From Allobosea sp. Leaf344 (GTDB lineage Bacteria; Pseudomonadota; Alphaproteobacteria; Rhizobiales; Beijerinckiaceae): a DNA stretch of 64,000 nucleotides. Positions within the stretch are counted from its first letter, which is position 1. Each line of letters starts with the position of its first letter. Positions 8,662-21,156 of this stretch are shown piece after piece. A program made the translations under genes and the position numbers. The notes under the pieces are model-generated. The model worked only from the letters and a program-made list of their open reading frames with translations. It ran no database searches and was not told the origin of the DNA. Location of the stretch: positions 668,318 to 732,317 of the forward strand of contig NZ_LMRT01000014.1 in the NCBI RefSeq assembly GCF_001426225.1. Direction: 5' to 3'.

Positions 8662-9831
8662 TCACTCAGATCTGAGGCTGCGCCAGCCGCGCGATGCGGC
8701 CGACGCCACCGCACATTCCAGAAAATGCACCCCCCGCGCGCCGTCTTCGACGCGAGGGTAGTCGGCATCGAGCGGATCGGCGATAAGCCCCGCCTGCCGC
8801 GCGCCGATATCGGCAAAGATGCCGCGATAGAGGTTGGCGAAGGCCTCGATGAACCCCTCGGGATGACCGCTCGGCAGCCGCGTAGCGCGCCGCGCCGCTT
8901 CGCCCAGCCAGGGCGAGCCCCGGGTCCAGATCTGCGCTGGGCCATCGCTGCGGAAATGCCCGAGCCGGTTGGGCTCCTCCTGCCGCCACTCCAGGGTGCC
9001 AGCCTCGCCCGCGATGCGCAGCCGCAAGTCGTTCTCCATCCCCGCATTGATCTGCGAAGCCACGAGCACGCCGCGCGCGCCGCCCTTGAAGCGCAGCAGC
9101 AGGCTGGCGTCGTCGTCGAGCATGCGTCCGGGAACCAGGGCGCCGAGATCGGCGACCAGTTCCTCGATCTCGAGGCCGGTCACCGTCGCCACCAGATTCT
9201 CCGCATGGGAGCCGATATCGCCGAGCGCCCCGGCGATCCCGCTGCGCGCCGGATCGGTGCGCCATCCCGCCTGCTTGTTGCCGGTGCTCTCCAGCGCCGT
9301 CGCCAGCCAGCCCTGATTATACTCGACCACCACCTTGCGGATCGCGCCCAGCGCGCCCGACCGGACCATCTCCCGCGCCTGCCGGACCAGGGGGTAGCCG
9401 GTGTAGTTGTAGGTCACGCCGAAGACCGTGCCCCGGGCGGCGACGGCCGCGACGAGCGCCTCCGCCTGTTCGCCATTATGCACCAGTGGCTTGTCGCAGA
9501 CGACGTTGAACCCGGCCTCGGTGAAGGCCTGGGCGATCGGGAAATGGCTGTCCGTCGGCGTGACGATGACCACGGCGTCGACGCGCTCGGCGGGCGCGCG
9601 CTTCAGCTCGGCCTCCAGGAGCCGCTGCCAGCTCGGATGATTGTGCCGGTCGGGAATGCCGAGCGCACGGCCCGAGTCCAGCGCCCGCTCGGGTGTCGAG
9701 GAGAAGGCGCCGGCCGCGAGCACGGCGAGGCCGTCCAGCGCGATGGCATGGCGATGCACCGCGCCGATGAAGGCGCCCTGCCCGCCGCCGACCATGGCGT
9801 AGCGCAGCCGCCGCGGGGTCTGCTCGATCAT
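8662..9831 (-). CDS. Gfo/Idh/MocA-family sugar or polyol dehydrogenase
   Basis: This is a predicted cytoplasmic NAD(P)-dependent oxidoreductase of 389 residues. The N-terminal Rossmann fold begins [17 protein letters not shown]. The family's EKP position reads DKP (NVVCDKPL), and the catalytic-region histidine lies in [10 protein letters not shown]. Members oxidise sugars, inositols or their derivatives. It is the last gene of the minus-strand transport cluster, 70 bp after the binding-protein gene, which suggests it acts on the imported compound. The substrate cannot be deduced from sequence alone. Confidence 0.85.
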   Translation of the reverse strand: MIEQTPRRLRYAMVGGGQGAFIGAVHRHAIALDGLAVLAAGAFSSTPERALDSGRALGIPDRHNHPSWQRLLEAELKRAPAERVDAVVIVTPTDSHFPIAQAFTEAGFNVVCDKPLVHNGEQAEALVAAVAARGTVFGVTYNYTGYPLVRQAREMVRSGALGAIRKVVVEYNQGWLATALESTGNKQAGWRTDPARSGIAGALGDIGSHAENLVATVTGLEIEELVADLGALVPGRMLDDDASLLLRFKGGARGVLVASQINAGMENDLRLRIAGEAGTLEWRQEEPNRLGHFRSDGPAQIWTRGSPWLGEAARRATRLPSGHPEGFIEAFANLYRGIFADIGARQAGLIADPLDADYPRVEDGARGVHFLECAVASAASRGWRSLRSE

Positions 9832-9901
9832 CCGGACGTCTCCAGCCTGGCTTGGGGGCTGCCACCCTCGGGCGCGAGGGCGGCAGCCGGTCGATCCGCC
9901 G

Positions 9902-10867
9902 TCAGAACGGCGAGTCGGGGAAGTGGAAGTCCTTGGCGTTGGACTTGTCGATCAGCACCGAGGGGATGATCGTCGTGGCCGGCAGCTTCTCGCCCTTCAG
10001 CCGGGCTTCCGCGGTCAGGGTGATCGCGTCGTAGATGAACTTGGGGGAATAGCTGACATTGGCCTGGATCCGCGGATCCTTGCCGTCGATGATCAGCTTG
10101 ACCATGTCCTTGGCCCCGGCGCCGCCGAAGATGATCTTGATGTCCTTGCGGCCGGCCTGCTCGATCGCCCGCATCGCGCCGAAGGCCATGTCGTCATCGG
10201 CCGCCCAGAACGCGTCGATCTCCTTGAAGCGGGTCAGGAAATCCTGCGTCACCTTATAGGCGTCGTCCCGGTTCCAATTGGCGAATTTCGCGTCGAGCAG
10301 CTTCACGTCCGGATGGGCCTTGAGCACCGCGTTGAAGGCGTCCATGCGCTCGGTGTCGAGCGTGGTCGGAATGCCGCGCAGCGCCACGACATTGCCCTTC
10401 CCGCCCAGCGTCTTGACGATGTACTCCGCCGGGATCCTGCCGAAGGCGGTGTTGTCGCCGGCGACATAGGCATCCTGCGCGGCCGTGTCGGTGAGGCCGC
10501 GATCGACCACGGTGACATAGGCGCCCTTGGCCTTCACATTGGCCACCGGCCGCGTCAGCGCCGCGGATTCGAAGGGGAAGACGACGAGCGCGTTGATCCT
10601 GTTGACCGTGCTGAGATCCTGCAGCTGGTTGGCCTGCTCGGTGGCGTTGGCGGCGGTGCGGATGGTGATCTTGAGGTCCTTGTGCTTGGCCTCGAGATCC
10701 TTCTTCGCCTGGTTGGCCCAGTAGTTGATGCCGCCCATGAAGCTGTGCGTGGCGGCCGGGATCGAGACGCCGAGATTGACGGGTTCGGCGGCCGCCCCCG
10801 TGGCGGTGAAGGCGAGGCTCACGGCCGCGGCGGCGAGCAGAAGGCTGCGTCTGGTCTTCGTCTGCAT
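9902..10867 (-). CDS. Periplasmic sugar-binding protein of an ABC importer (RbsB-like)
   Basis: This 321-residue type I periplasmic binding protein has a signal peptide ([20 protein letters not shown], cleavage near GAAA-EP). The mature part starts [14 protein letters not shown] and contains [34 protein letters not shown] and [10 protein letters not shown], typical of the ribose/xylose/inositol binding-protein group. It delivers the ligand to the permease encoded 27 bp upstream. Ligand identity is not visible. Confidence 0.9.
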   Translation of the reverse strand: MQTKTRRSLLLAAAAVSLAFTATGAAAEPVNLGVSIPAATHSFMGGINYWANQAKKDLEAKHKDLKITIRTAANATEQANQLQDLSTVNRINALVVFPFESAALTRPVANVKAKGAYVTVVDRGLTDTAAQDAYVAGDNTAFGRIPAEYIVKTLGGKGNVVALRGIPTTLDTERMDAFNAVLKAHPDVKLLDAKFANWNRDDAYKVTQDFLTRFKEIDAFWAADDDMAFGAMRAIEQAGRKDIKIIFGGAGAKDMVKLIIDGKDPRIQANVSYSPKFIYDAITLTAEARLKGEKLPATTIIPSVLIDKSNAKDFHFPDSPF

Positions 10868-10894
10868 CGGTTCTCTCCCTGTATCGGCCGTCCT

Positions 10895-11894
10895 CTAGCG
10901 GCGGCCTTTCTGCAAAAACGCGACGATGATGATGACGAAGCCCTGCACCGCGGCGTTGAGATAGACGCTGATCAGGCTCGTCAGATTGAGGATGTTGCTG
11001 ATGACCGAGAGCAGGATCGCGCCGACGACCGTGCCGATGATGCTGCCCTGCCCGCCCTTCAGCGCCGCGCCGCCGACGATCACCGCGGCGATCGCCTCGA
11101 GCTCCCACAGCAGGCCGGTGGTCGGTGAGGCCGAGGCCAGGCGCGGCACGTAGAACAGCGTGGCGACGCCGACGCAGATGCCGAGCAGCATATAGGTCGC
11201 GATCTTGACGCCCTCGACATTCACCGCGGCGTAGCGCGCGACGGTCTCGTTCGAGCCGATCGCCTGCACATGCCGGCCATAGGCCGTCTTGTTGAGGATC
11301 GTGGCGCCGATCAGCGCCACCGCGAGGAAGGCGATGACCGGGATCGGCACGCCGAGGACGCTGCCGTAATAGACCGGCGCATAGAGGTCGGCGAGATCGT
11401 TCTGCAGCGTCAGCGCGCCGCCATCGGCGAAATAGGTGAGATAGGCCCGGTAGATGCCGAGCGTGCCGAGCGTCACGATGAAGGGCTCGATCCGCCCTTT
11501 GGCGATCAGCACGCCATGGGCGAGGCCGAAGGCCGCGCCGAGCAGCACCGCCAGCGCGGCCCCGGCCGCCACCGCGAGCAGCGGGGAGCCGCCGAGGCCG
11601 GCCGCCCAGTTGATGAACATGATCACGCAACCGGCGATCAGCGCCGCCATCGAGCCCACCGACAGGTCGATCCCGCCGAGGATGATGACGAAGCACATGC
11701 CGACGGCGATGATCCCGATGAAGGCGGTCCGCGTCAGCACGTTGAGCGCGTTGTCGAGCGTGGCGAAATCGCCGTTCAGCGCGGCTCCGACCAGGCAGAG
11801 CAGCACCAGGCCCAGCACCGGGCCGATCGTGGCGAGCCGCTCCGACCACGGTGTCGTGGCCGGGCGACGCTGGTCGGCGGCGACGCCTGCAGGC

Positions 11895-11908
<14 letters not shown>
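10895..11908 (-). CDS. Sugar ABC importer permease (RbsC-like)
   Basis: This integral membrane permease of 337 residues has about nine or ten hydrophobic segments. It carries the family motif [17 protein letters not shown] near residue 75 and [23 protein letters not shown] near residues 260-285 (described here from two overlapping blocks). The start at 11908 has GGGGAG at good spacing and overlaps the ATPase gene by 14 nt, so translation is probably coupled. The alternative ATG at 11926 lacks a comparable ribosome binding site. Confidence 0.9.
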
Positions 11909-13396
<1,488 letters not shown>

Positions 13397-13400
<4 letters not shown>

Positions 13401-14788
13401 CGCGTCACCCCGCTGCTCGCGCTGCGGCTGCGCATAGCCTCGCGCATCGCCAGCACGCCGGCGCCGATCAGCCCCGTCTCCGGCCCGAGCGGCGCGCCCG
13501 TGATCTCGAGATGGCGCGTCGACAGGGCCAGCGAGCGCTGGTTGACGCTCTGGCGGATAGCCGCGAGGAACATCGGGCCGATCTGCGAGACTCCGCCGCC
13601 GATGAAGATGTGCGAGGGGTTGTAGAAGTTCACCAGCGCCGCCAGCACCTGTCCGATCAGCTGGCCCGAACGCCGGACGATCGCGTCGGCCTCGGGATCG
13701 CCGGCGCGGCAGGCGGCCCCGATATCGCTCGCCTCGAGCCGACCGGTCTCGGCGAGCCGCCCGGCCAGCGCCGCGCTGCGCCCGCTATCGGCGGCCTCGC
13801 GCCCCATCGCGACGATGGCCGGTGCGGCCGCCATCGCCTCGACGCAGCCGCGATTGCCGCAGCGGCACAGAGGCCCCTCCGGATCGACGCAGATATGCCC
13901 GACATCGCCGGCCGAGCCGCTGGCGCCGCGATAGAGCTCGCCATGGCAGACGATGCCGCAGCCAATGCCGGTGCCGACCTTGATGACCAGGAAATTCTCG
14001 ATCTGCCGGCGCTGCCGCCAGAGCACGCCGAGCGCCATCAGGTTGACGTCGTTGTCGACGAAGATCGGCGCATCGGTCATCTCGCAGAGATCCTCGCGGA
14101 TCGCGTAGCTGTCCCAGCCCGGCATCAAGGGCGGATTGACGAGCTGGCCGATGGCGAAATTGACCGGGCCGGGCACGCCGATGCCGACGGCCAGCACCCG
14201 GTCGCGCGCGATCCCGTGCTGCGCCAGCATGGCCGGCACCAGGCTGCGCAGCCTCGCCATGATCGGCCCCGGACCGGCCTGGACATCGGCCTCCTGCGCA
14301 TGGCGGGCGATGACGCTGAGATCGGGCCGCAGCAAAGCCACATCCAGACTGGTCGCACCGATATCGACGCCGACGAGCACCCCGATGCGGCCATGCACGC
14401 GCAAGGTCTCCGGGCGCCGCCCGCCGGTGGAGTGCTGGACCCCGGCCTCGTTCAAGAGCCCCTGGTCGAGCAGACCGGCGGCGAGCGCATTGGTCTTGCT
14501 GCGCGAGAACTGCAATGTGTCGGCGAGAGCGTGGCGCGCGATGCCGCCCGCCCAGAAGGCGGCTTCCAGCATCGCGAGCTCGTCTGGGCTCAAGGCGTGC
14601 CAGGGCAGTGCGATCGCGGCCTCCTGCGCTTCCTCGGTCGGCCTTGTCGCGGCCGTTGCCGAAAGCTGATCATGAACCCGAGGCCCTCTCAAGGCCGAAC
14701 ATCGGCCGATATCAGGCAAAACTTCGGATGAAGCGCGGGCCTTCCGACGCGCCCTGCCCTCTGGACCGGGCCACCTCTCCCGCGCCAT
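13397..14788 (-). CDS. ROK-family transcriptional regulator
   Basis: This is a predicted sugar-responsive repressor. An N-terminal winged helix-turn-helix (LQFSRSKTNALAAGLLDQGL) is followed by a ROK sugar-kinase-like domain with GVDIGATSLDVALL and the zinc motif CRCGNRGC. Kinase-like domains in ROK regulators usually bind the inducer without phosphorylating it. The first 40 residues from the ATG at 14788 look atypical, so the true start may lie downstream, possibly at a TTG around residue 32. It heads the transporter operon and is divergent from the TIM-barrel gene at 14818, so it probably controls both. Confidence 0.82.
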
Positions 14789-14817
14789 GCTGCGGGCGCG
14801 ACGAAAGGGATGAGACC

Positions 14818-15873
14818 ATGCCGGCGACGATGAAGGGACCCGCGATCTTTCTGGCGCAGTTCGCGGGAGATGCGGCGCCCTTCGACAGCTGGGACGCGAT
14901 CACCGCCTGGGCGGCCGGGCTCGGCTATCGCGGCGTGCAGCTGCCGAGCTGGGACAGCCGCTTCATCGACCTGGCAAAAGCGGCGCAGTCGCAGGATTAT
15001 TGCGACGAGCTGCTGGGCGTCGCGGCGGCGAACAAGGTCGCGATCACCGAGCTGTCGACCCATCTGCAGGGCCAGCTGGTCGCGGTGAACCCGGCCTATG
15101 ACGCCGCCTTCGACGCCTTCGCGCCATCGGCGCTGCATGGGCGCCCCCGAGAGAGGCAGGCCTGGGCCGTCGAACAGCTGGCGCTCGCGGCCAAGGCCTC
15201 GCGAAGGCTCGGCCTCACCGGATCGGTCAGCTTCACCGGCGGGCTGGCCTGGCCCTTCGTCTATCCCTGGCCGCAGCGGCCCGCCGGGCTGGTGAACGAG
15301 GCTTTCCAGGAGCTGGCGCGGCGCTGGCGGCCGATCCTCGACATCTATGAGGAAAACGGGGTCGATATCGGCTTCGAGATCCATCCGGGCGAGGACGTCT
15401 TCGACGGCGCGACCTTCGAGCTCTTCCTGGAGCGGCTGGGTGGGCATCGGCGCTGCCGGATCAATTACGACCCGTCGCATTTCCTGCTGCAGCAGCTCGA
15501 CTACCTCGCCTTCATCGACATCTATCACGAGCGCATCAGCGCCTTTCATGTGAAGGATGCCGAGTTTCGCCCCAATGGCCGGCAGGGCGTCTATTCCGGC
15601 TTCGCCTCCTGGATCGAACGGGCCGGCCGTTTCCGTTCGCTCGGCGACGGGCAGGTCGATTTCAAGGCGATCTTCTCGAAGCTGGCTCAATACGGCTTCG
15701 ATGGCTGGGCCGTGCTCGAATGGGAATGTGCGCTGAAACATGCCGAGGACGGGGCGCGCGAGGGCGCGCCCTTCATCGCCGACCAGATCATCCGCGTCAC
15801 CGATACCGCCTTCGACGATTTCGCGGGCGGCGGCGACGCGACGCTCGGCCGGCGGATGCTGGGTCTCGCCTAG
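14818..15873 (+). CDS. Sugar phosphate isomerase/epimerase-like TIM-barrel protein
   Basis: This 351-residue AP-endonuclease-2/xylose-isomerase-like TIM barrel has the metal-ligand set of the family: Glu in GFEIHPGED, Asp/His in NYDPSHF, His in AFHVKD, and Glu near the end in VLEWEC. The ATG at 14818 follows GAAAGGGA. It is divergent from the ROK-ABC-oxidoreductase operon. Pairing of such barrels with Gfo/Idh/MocA dehydrogenases is common in inositol and rare-sugar catabolism, so it probably isomerises a keto-intermediate. The exact reaction is unknown. Confidence 0.82.
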   Translation: MPATMKGPAIFLAQFAGDAAPFDSWDAITAWAAGLGYRGVQLPSWDSRFIDLAKAAQSQDYCDELLGVAAANKVAITELSTHLQGQLVAVNPAYDAAFDAFAPSALHGRPRERQAWAVEQLALAAKASRRLGLTGSVSFTGGLAWPFVYPWPQRPAGLVNEAFQELARRWRPILDIYEENGVDIGFEIHPGEDVFDGATFELFLERLGGHRRCRINYDPSHFLLQQLDYLAFIDIYHERISAFHVKDAEFRPNGRQGVYSGFASWIERAGRFRSLGDGQVDFKAIFSKLAQYGFDGWAVLEWECALKHAEDGAREGAPFIADQIIRVTDTAFDDFAGGGDATLGRRMLGLA

Positions 15874-15889
15874 CGCCTGCGCGGCGCCC

Positions 15890-16225
15890 TCAGCCATCCC
15901 CGCCGCCGGACTCCAGAGCGGCGGCCCAGGCGGCGTAGGGCGTATTCTTGGCCATGTGCCGGTTGAAATCGGGCGCGCCATCGCTCCACCAGACCGGGCC
16001 GCGTTCGCCCAGGGCGATCTTCGCGGCATTCACCCGCTCGCGCGCGGCAGCCAGCTCGCCTCGCCCGCGCTTGGCCTCCTTCACGGCGCGGCGCGCATCC
16101 ATCAATTCGGTCACGAGCCGCTGCCGGCGATCCTCGGGAATGGACGGGTCGCTCGATCGCCAGAGCCGGCCGGACACCAGGAAGTAGCGGCCATCGGGCG
16201 TGGTCGGATAGGGCGCGCGGCTCAT
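15890..16225 (-). CDS. Conserved hypothetical small protein
   Basis: This 111-residue protein begins MSRAPYPTTPDGRYFLVSGR and contains LWRSSDP, a helical RLVTELMDARRAVKEAK segment, and ALGERGPVWWSDGAPDFNRH. From memory, proteins of this pattern are widespread in alphaproteobacteria, but I know no function. It has no signal peptide or membrane segment, so it is probably cytoplasmic. The start ATG at 16225 overlaps the stop of a possible upstream small gene by 4 nt. Confidence 0.7.
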   Translation of the reverse strand: MSRAPYPTTPDGRYFLVSGRLWRSSDPSIPEDRRQRLVTELMDARRAVKEAKRGRGELAAARERVNAAKIALGERGPVWWSDGAPDFNRHMAKNTPYAAWAAALESGGGDG

Positions 16226-16482
16226 TCCGTGTGGCCTGCGATCGCCGTGGCCGCGACGCGGACCGCATGATCGCAAAACGCCTCCGCCATCGCCCGGCTC
16301 TTCCCCTCGATCGCCCCCGCCGGCAGCTTCTCGCAGGCGGCCGGCCCGGGCAAGCCCGCTGTCCCCTCCCCGCGGAGACGCAGGAGAACCCTCGGGAGCG
16401 GCCAGTCTTGCCGCGAGCTGCCGTAGCGTGCGCCTTGCTGCGTTCCTGCGCCGGGGCCTCGTGGCGATGCGCGGCGAAACAC
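16222..16482 (-). CDS. Possible small hypothetical protein coupled to the 111-residue gene
   Basis: This is an open frame of 86 residues whose stop overlaps the start of the next gene (ATGA). The C-terminal half (LPAGAIEGKSRAMAEAFCDH and AVRVAATAIAGHTE) looks protein-like and helical. The N-terminal half is Arg/Gly-rich and may be non-coding, so a shorter start is possible. I recognise no family. The rest of the 351-bp stretch 16226-16576 shows nothing else I can assign. Confidence 0.35.
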   Translation of the reverse strand: MFRRASPRGPGAGTQQGARYGSSRQDWPLPRVLLRLRGEGTAGLPGPAACEKLPAGAIEGKSRAMAEAFCDHAVRVAATAIAGHTE

Positions 16483-16576
16483 GCCGATTTCGCGCGTCGC
16501 CGTGAAACAAATTCCGATCTCGCATGTTCTTCCGGCAAGCCGCAGCTGAGCGGTTCACCTAGAGGAGAGCACGAAC

Positions 16577-17218
16577 ATGATGAAGCGTCGCATCGCATTC
16601 ACGACCGTCGGCTGCGCCATGCTGGCCGCCACCGCTTTGGCCCAGACCACCGCTCCGGGCTCGACGGCTCCGGCCGCGCCCTCGACGGCCGCTCCCTCCA
16701 CCGCGGCGCCTTCGACGGCCGCCGGCTCGACCGGCGCGCAGAACACGCTCGCCACCCAGAACCAGTCGATGCAGGGCCATTGGCGCGCCTCGAAGCTGAT
16801 GGGCGTCGACATCTACGGCCCCGACAATGAGAAGGTCGGTGACGTGACCGAAGTCCTCGTCGACAAGAACGGCAAGATCACCGCCGTGACGGTCGGTGTC
16901 GGCGGCTTCCTCGGCATCGGCGCCAAGGACGTGGCCGTGAAGTTCGAGGAAGTGACCTGGAGCATGGAGCCGATGGCTTCGACCGCGTCGGGCACCGCCG
17001 CGACCGGCACCAGCGCCACCACCAACACGGCTGCGACCGGCACGGCGGCTCCGCGCGCCACCGGCACCGCCGCCACCGGCACCGGCACGGCCAACACCAA
17101 TGCCGCCGCCAACAACAACGCCGACCGGATGAACCAGATGTATCCGGATCACGGCAAGATCAACATGACCAAGGATCAGCTCAAGGCCGCTCCGGCCGTG
17201 ACCTATTCCAACTCCTGA
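16577..17218 (+). CDS. Exported PRC-barrel protein with low-complexity flanks
   Basis: This 213-residue protein has a signal peptide (MMKRRIAFTTVGCAMLAATA, cleavage after LAQ) and a Thr/Ala/Pro/Ser-rich repeat (STAAPSTAAPSTAA). A PRC-barrel-like domain covers about residues 68-132 (WRASKLMGVDIYGPDNEKVG, then VTVGVGGFLGIGAKDVAVKF). A Thr/Ala/Gly/Asn-rich linker follows, with TGTAATGT-type repeats. PRC-barrel exported proteins of this kind are common in rhizobia and mostly uncharacterised. GAGGAGAG precedes the ATG. A strong terminator follows at 17242-17270. Confidence 0.8.
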   Translation: MMKRRIAFTTVGCAMLAATALAQTTAPGSTAPAAPSTAAPSTAAPSTAAGSTGAQNTLATQNQSMQGHWRASKLMGVDIYGPDNEKVGDVTEVLVDKNGKITAVTVGVGGFLGIGAKDVAVKFEEVTWSMEPMASTASGTAATGTSATTNTAATGTAAPRATGTAATGTGTANTNAAANNNADRMNQMYPDHGKINMTKDQLKAAPAVTYSNS

Positions 17219-17241
17219 TTGATCTCCGATCGGAGTGAACG

Positions 17242-17270
17242 GCCCGCCTTCTTCGGAAGGCGGGCTTTTT
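17242..17270 (+). terminator. Intrinsic terminator of the PRC-barrel gene
   Basis: The 10-bp perfect stem GCCCGCCTTC/GAAGGCGGGC with a TTCG tetraloop (closed by C-G) is followed by TTTTT. It sits exactly at the end of the convergent minus-strand nnr gene, whose stop codon touches the T run. Confidence 0.92.
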
Positions 17271-18796
17271 CATGCCTGCTCGAGCCGCCAATCGCGGTTC
17301 AGCCGCCCCAACGCCTCCGGCAGATCATCCGCGATCAACCCGCGCCCGAGCGCCTCGCCGGCCCGGCCATGCAGCCAGACCGCGGCACAGGAGGCGGCGA
17401 AGGCGGGCATGCCCTGCGCCAGCAATCCGGCGATCGCCCCGGCCAGCACATCGCCCGACCCGGCCGTCGCCAGTGCCGGACAGCCGCTGCCATTGATCGC
17501 CGCGAGCCCTCCCGGCTCCGCGATCACCGTATCGGCGCCCTTCAGCACGATCACCGCCCCGGTCGTCGCGGCGGCGAGCCGCGCCCGCTCGAGCTTCGAC
17601 GGCGCCGCGCGCACCGCCTCGTTCCCGGCGAAGAGACGCGCGAATTCGCCCTCATGCGGTGTCAGCACCCGCGGCGCGCCGGGCCTTGTCCCCAAGGCGC
17701 CGAGTCGTCCCGGCTGGCGCGCCAGCAGGGTCAGCGCGTCGGCGTCCAGCACCAGCGGGACGGGCCGGCGCAGCAGAGCGCGCAGATGCAGGCTCGCCGC
17801 CTCGCCGAGACCGAGAGCCGGCCCGGCCACGACGGCACCGAGCCGCGGATCCGACAGCAGCGCGTCGAGCTCTCCCGGTTCCGCGACGGCGCGCTGCATC
17901 AGCGCATCCGGGCCACGCGCGGCATGGGCGGCCAGGGCGTCGGGACGGCATGCGATGGTGACGAGTCCGGCGCCGATGCGCAAAGCCGCCCGCGCCGAGA
18001 GGCGCGGCGCCCCGACACCCTCCAGCCCCCCGGCCAGGACGAGCACGGCCCCGCGCCGGTATTTATGCGTCTCACTGGCGAGCTCGGGCCAATCGGCGCG
18101 CCACAGACAAGGCCCGTTCTCGAACTGCCGGGGCGCGATCGCGCCCACCCCAAAAACCCGCTCGGCCTCGATGCTGATCTCCGCCGTCGTGACCAGGCCG
18201 CAGAGCGCGCGGCCTGGATGCAGCAGATGGCCAGGCTTACGGCGAAAGAAGGTGACGGTCTCGGTCGCGCGGATCACCGGACCGTCTGCGAGCCCGGTAT
18301 CGCCGGAGAGCCCGCTGGGCACGTCTACGGCCACGACGGGGCGCCCGCTTTCATTCACCGCCGCGACGGCGGCGGCCGCCTCGCCGGCGAGAGGCCGGCT
18401 GAGCCCGGCGCCGAACAGCGCGTCGACGATGATGTCGTGCTGCTGCGGCAGGACCGCCGCGAGGGGAGCGACGGCGCCGGGCCAGCCGGAGGCCGCCTTC
18501 GCCGCATCGCCCGTCAGTCGCTGCCTGTCGCCCGCGAGCGCCAGGGTGACGCCATAGCCGCGCTCGCGCAGCAGCCGCGCGGCGACGAAGCCGTCCCCGC
18601 CATTATTGCCCGGTCCGCACAGCACCAGCACGGCCTGCCCCGCCCGGACCCGCCGGCTGACCGCATCGGCCACGGCGCGGCCGGCGCGCTCCATCAGCCG
18701 CTCGCCGGCAAGGCCCGACGCGATCGTCAGCCGATCCGCCTCGGCCATCTCGGCGACGGTCAGCAGGGCATGGTCGAGGCTGGGTGCGGCGGTCAC
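17270..18796 (-). CDS. nnr: Bifunctional NAD(P)H-hydrate epimerase / ADP-dependent NAD(P)H-hydrate dehydratase
   Basis: This enzyme repairs damaged NADH and NADPH by epimerising and dehydrating their hydrates. The 508-residue protein has an N-terminal YjeF epimerase domain (ERLMERAGRAVADAV, then LVLCGPGNNGGDGFVAARLL) and a C-terminal ribokinase-like dehydratase domain (RVLTPHEGEFARLF, and ATAGSGDVLAGAIAGLLAQG). The likely start is GTG at 18796, since the nearby ATGs are out of frame. It is divergent from glnB, an arrangement that I recall from other Hyphomicrobiales. Confidence 0.93.
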   Translation of the reverse strand: MTAAPSLDHALLTVAEMAEADRLTIASGLAGERLMERAGRAVADAVSRRVRAGQAVLVLCGPGNNGGDGFVAARLLRERGYGVTLALAGDRQRLTGDAAKAASGWPGAVAPLAAVLPQQHDIIVDALFGAGLSRPLAGEAAAAVAAVNESGRPVVAVDVPSGLSGDTGLADGPVIRATETVTFFRRKPGHLLHPGRALCGLVTTAEISIEAERVFGVGAIAPRQFENGPCLWRADWPELASETHKYRRGAVLVLAGGLEGVGAPRLSARAALRIGAGLVTIACRPDALAAHAARGPDALMQRAVAEPGELDALLSDPRLGAVVAGPALGLGEAASLHLRALLRRPVPLVLDADALTLLARQPGRLGALGTRPGAPRVLTPHEGEFARLFAGNEAVRAAPSKLERARLAAATTGAVIVLKGADTVIAEPGGLAAINGSGCPALATAGSGDVLAGAIAGLLAQGMPAFAASCAAVWLHGRAGEALGRGLIADDLPEALGRLNRDWRLEQA

Positions 18797-19393
<597 letters not shown>

Positions 19394-19489
19394 GGGCGTC
19401 ATCCCGAACATCGAAGGTCCCGCGCCCCGGCTCCGAGCAAGGCCGCGGCGCGTCAAACACGAACGACTGCTTGCGAGAGGAATGCAGAG

Positions 19490-20899
19490 ATGAATAACGC
19501 CAAGGACGTCCTCAAGGCGATCAAGGACAACGACGTCAAGTATGTCGACTTCCGCTTCACCGACCCGCGCGGCAAGTGGCAGCACGTGACCTTCGACGTC
19601 ACCATGATCGACGAGGATATCTTCGCCGAGGGCACGATGTTCGACGGCTCGTCGATCGCCGGCTGGAAGGCGATCAACGAATCCGACATGCTGCTGATGC
19701 CCGATCCGACGACGGCGGTCATGGATCCGTTCTTCTCCGCCGCGACGATGTCGATCACCTGCGACGTGCTCGAGCCCGGCACCGGCGAGCCCTATAACCG
19801 CGATCCGCGCGGCATCGCCCGCAAGGCCGAAGCCTATCTGAAGTCGACCGGCATCGGCGACACCATCTATGTCGGCCCTGAGGCCGAGTTCTTCGTCTTC
19901 GACGACGTCAAGATCGCCGCCGACCCCTACAACACCGGTTTCAAGCTGGACAATGTCGAGCTGCCGATCAACGGCATGACCGATTACGAGGGCGGCAATC
20001 TCGGCCACCGCATCGCCACCAAGGGCGGCTATTTCCCCGTCCCGCCGCAGGATTCCGCCCAGGACATGCGCGGCGAGATGCTGGCGGCCATGGCGGCCAT
20101 GGGCGTCAAGGTCGAGAAGCACCACCACGAAGTCGCCTCCGCGCAGCACGAACTCGGCATGAAGTTCGACACGCTCACGCATATGGCCGACCAGATGCAG
20201 ATCTATAAATATGCGATCCACAACGTCGCGCACAGCTACGGCAAGACCGCGACCTTCATGCCGAAGCCGATCTATGGCGACAATGGCTCGGGCATGCACG
20301 TCCACCAGTCGATCTGGAAGGCCGGCAAGCCGATCATGGCCGGCAACAAATATGCCGACCTGTCGCAGGAGTGCCTGTGGTACATCGGCGGCATCATCAA
20401 GCACGCCAAGTCGCTGAACGCCTTCACCAACCCCTCGACCAACTCCTATAAGCGGCTGGTCCCGGGCTATGAGGCGCCGGTGCTGCTCGCCTATTCCGCG
20501 CGCAACCGCTCGGCCTCCTGCCGCATCCCGTGGACGACCTCGCCCAAGGCCAAGCGCGTCGAGGTCCGCTTCCCCGATCCGATGGCGAACCCCTATCTCG
20601 CCTTCGCCGCCATGCTGATGGCCGGCCTCGACGGCATCGTGAACAAGATCGATCCCGGCCCGGCCATGGACAAGGATCTCTATGACCTCCCCCCGAAGGA
20701 GCTGAAGAAGATCCCGACGGTCTGCGGTTCGCTGCGCGAGGCGCTGGATTCGCTGAAGAAGGACAACGCCTATCTCAAGGCCGGCGGCGTCTTCAACGAC
20801 GACTTCATCGAGAGCTATATCGAGCTGAAGATGCAGGATGTGGCGCGTTTCGAAATGACGCCGCACCCGGTCGAGTTCGCGATGTACTACTCCTACTGA
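19490..20899 (+). CDS. glnA: Glutamine synthetase type I
   Basis: This 469-residue dodecameric GSI-beta enzyme forms glutamine from glutamate, ammonia and ATP. It has the N-terminal beta-grasp [16 protein letters not shown], the signature [10 protein letters not shown], the metal-site PEAEFF, the ATP motif [16 protein letters not shown] and the adenylylation site Tyr398 in LYDLPPKEL. It is therefore expected to be regulated by adenylylation through P-II. GAGAGGAATGCAGAG precedes the ATG. Two hairpins follow, the second a good intrinsic terminator. Confidence 0.98.
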   Translation: MNNAKDVLKAIKDNDVKYVDFRFTDPRGKWQHVTFDVTMIDEDIFAEGTMFDGSSIAGWKAINESDMLLMPDPTTAVMDPFFSAATMSITCDVLEPGTGEPYNRDPRGIARKAEAYLKSTGIGDTIYVGPEAEFFVFDDVKIAADPYNTGFKLDNVELPINGMTDYEGGNLGHRIATKGGYFPVPPQDSAQDMRGEMLAAMAAMGVKVEKHHHEVASAQHELGMKFDTLTHMADQMQIYKYAIHNVAHSYGKTATFMPKPIYGDNGSGMHVHQSIWKAGKPIMAGNKYADLSQECLWYIGGIIKHAKSLNAFTNPSTNSYKRLVPGYEAPVLLAYSARNRSASCRIPWTTSPKAKRVEVRFPDPMANPYLAFAAMLMAGLDGIVNKIDPGPAMDKDLYDLPPKELKKIPTVCGSLREALDSLKKDNAYLKAGGVFNDDFIESYIELKMQDVARFEMTPHPVEFAMYYSY

Positions 20900-20905
20900 G
20901 GGTTT

Positions 20906-20926
20906 CGGCCGGCCTGGCGCCGGCCG
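20906..20926 (+). terminator. First hairpin after glnA
   Basis: The 8-bp perfect stem CGGCCGGC/GCCGGCCG with loop CTGGC lies 7 bp after the glnA stop. No T run follows, so it may act mainly to stabilise the 3' end ahead of the stronger terminator at 20968-20995. Confidence 0.5.
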
Positions 20927-20967
20927 TCATCATCCTCCCGGCCGCGCGTGTCGCGGTCCGACGTCCG

Positions 20968-20995
20968 AGCCGGGGTGGCGACACCCCGGCTTTTT
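20968..20995 (+). terminator. Intrinsic terminator of glnBA
   Basis: The 10-bp perfect stem AGCCGGGGTG/CACCCCGGCT is closed by a GCGA (GNRA-type) tetraloop and ends in a run of five T residues. It lies about 70 bp after the glnA stop. Confidence 0.9.
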
Positions 20996-21156
20996 CGCGT
21001 TTGCGACCCGCGAGCGACGGCTGACGCGATTTAAGGGTTCCGTAGCGGAATGTTGCTAGCGTTCGGTGCCCCCGCTGGAGACGGCCGCCTGCCACAACGC
21101 AAGTTTAGGAAAACTGTGCGACAGGCTGTGACCGCTCACTCCTCCGCACGGCACGG

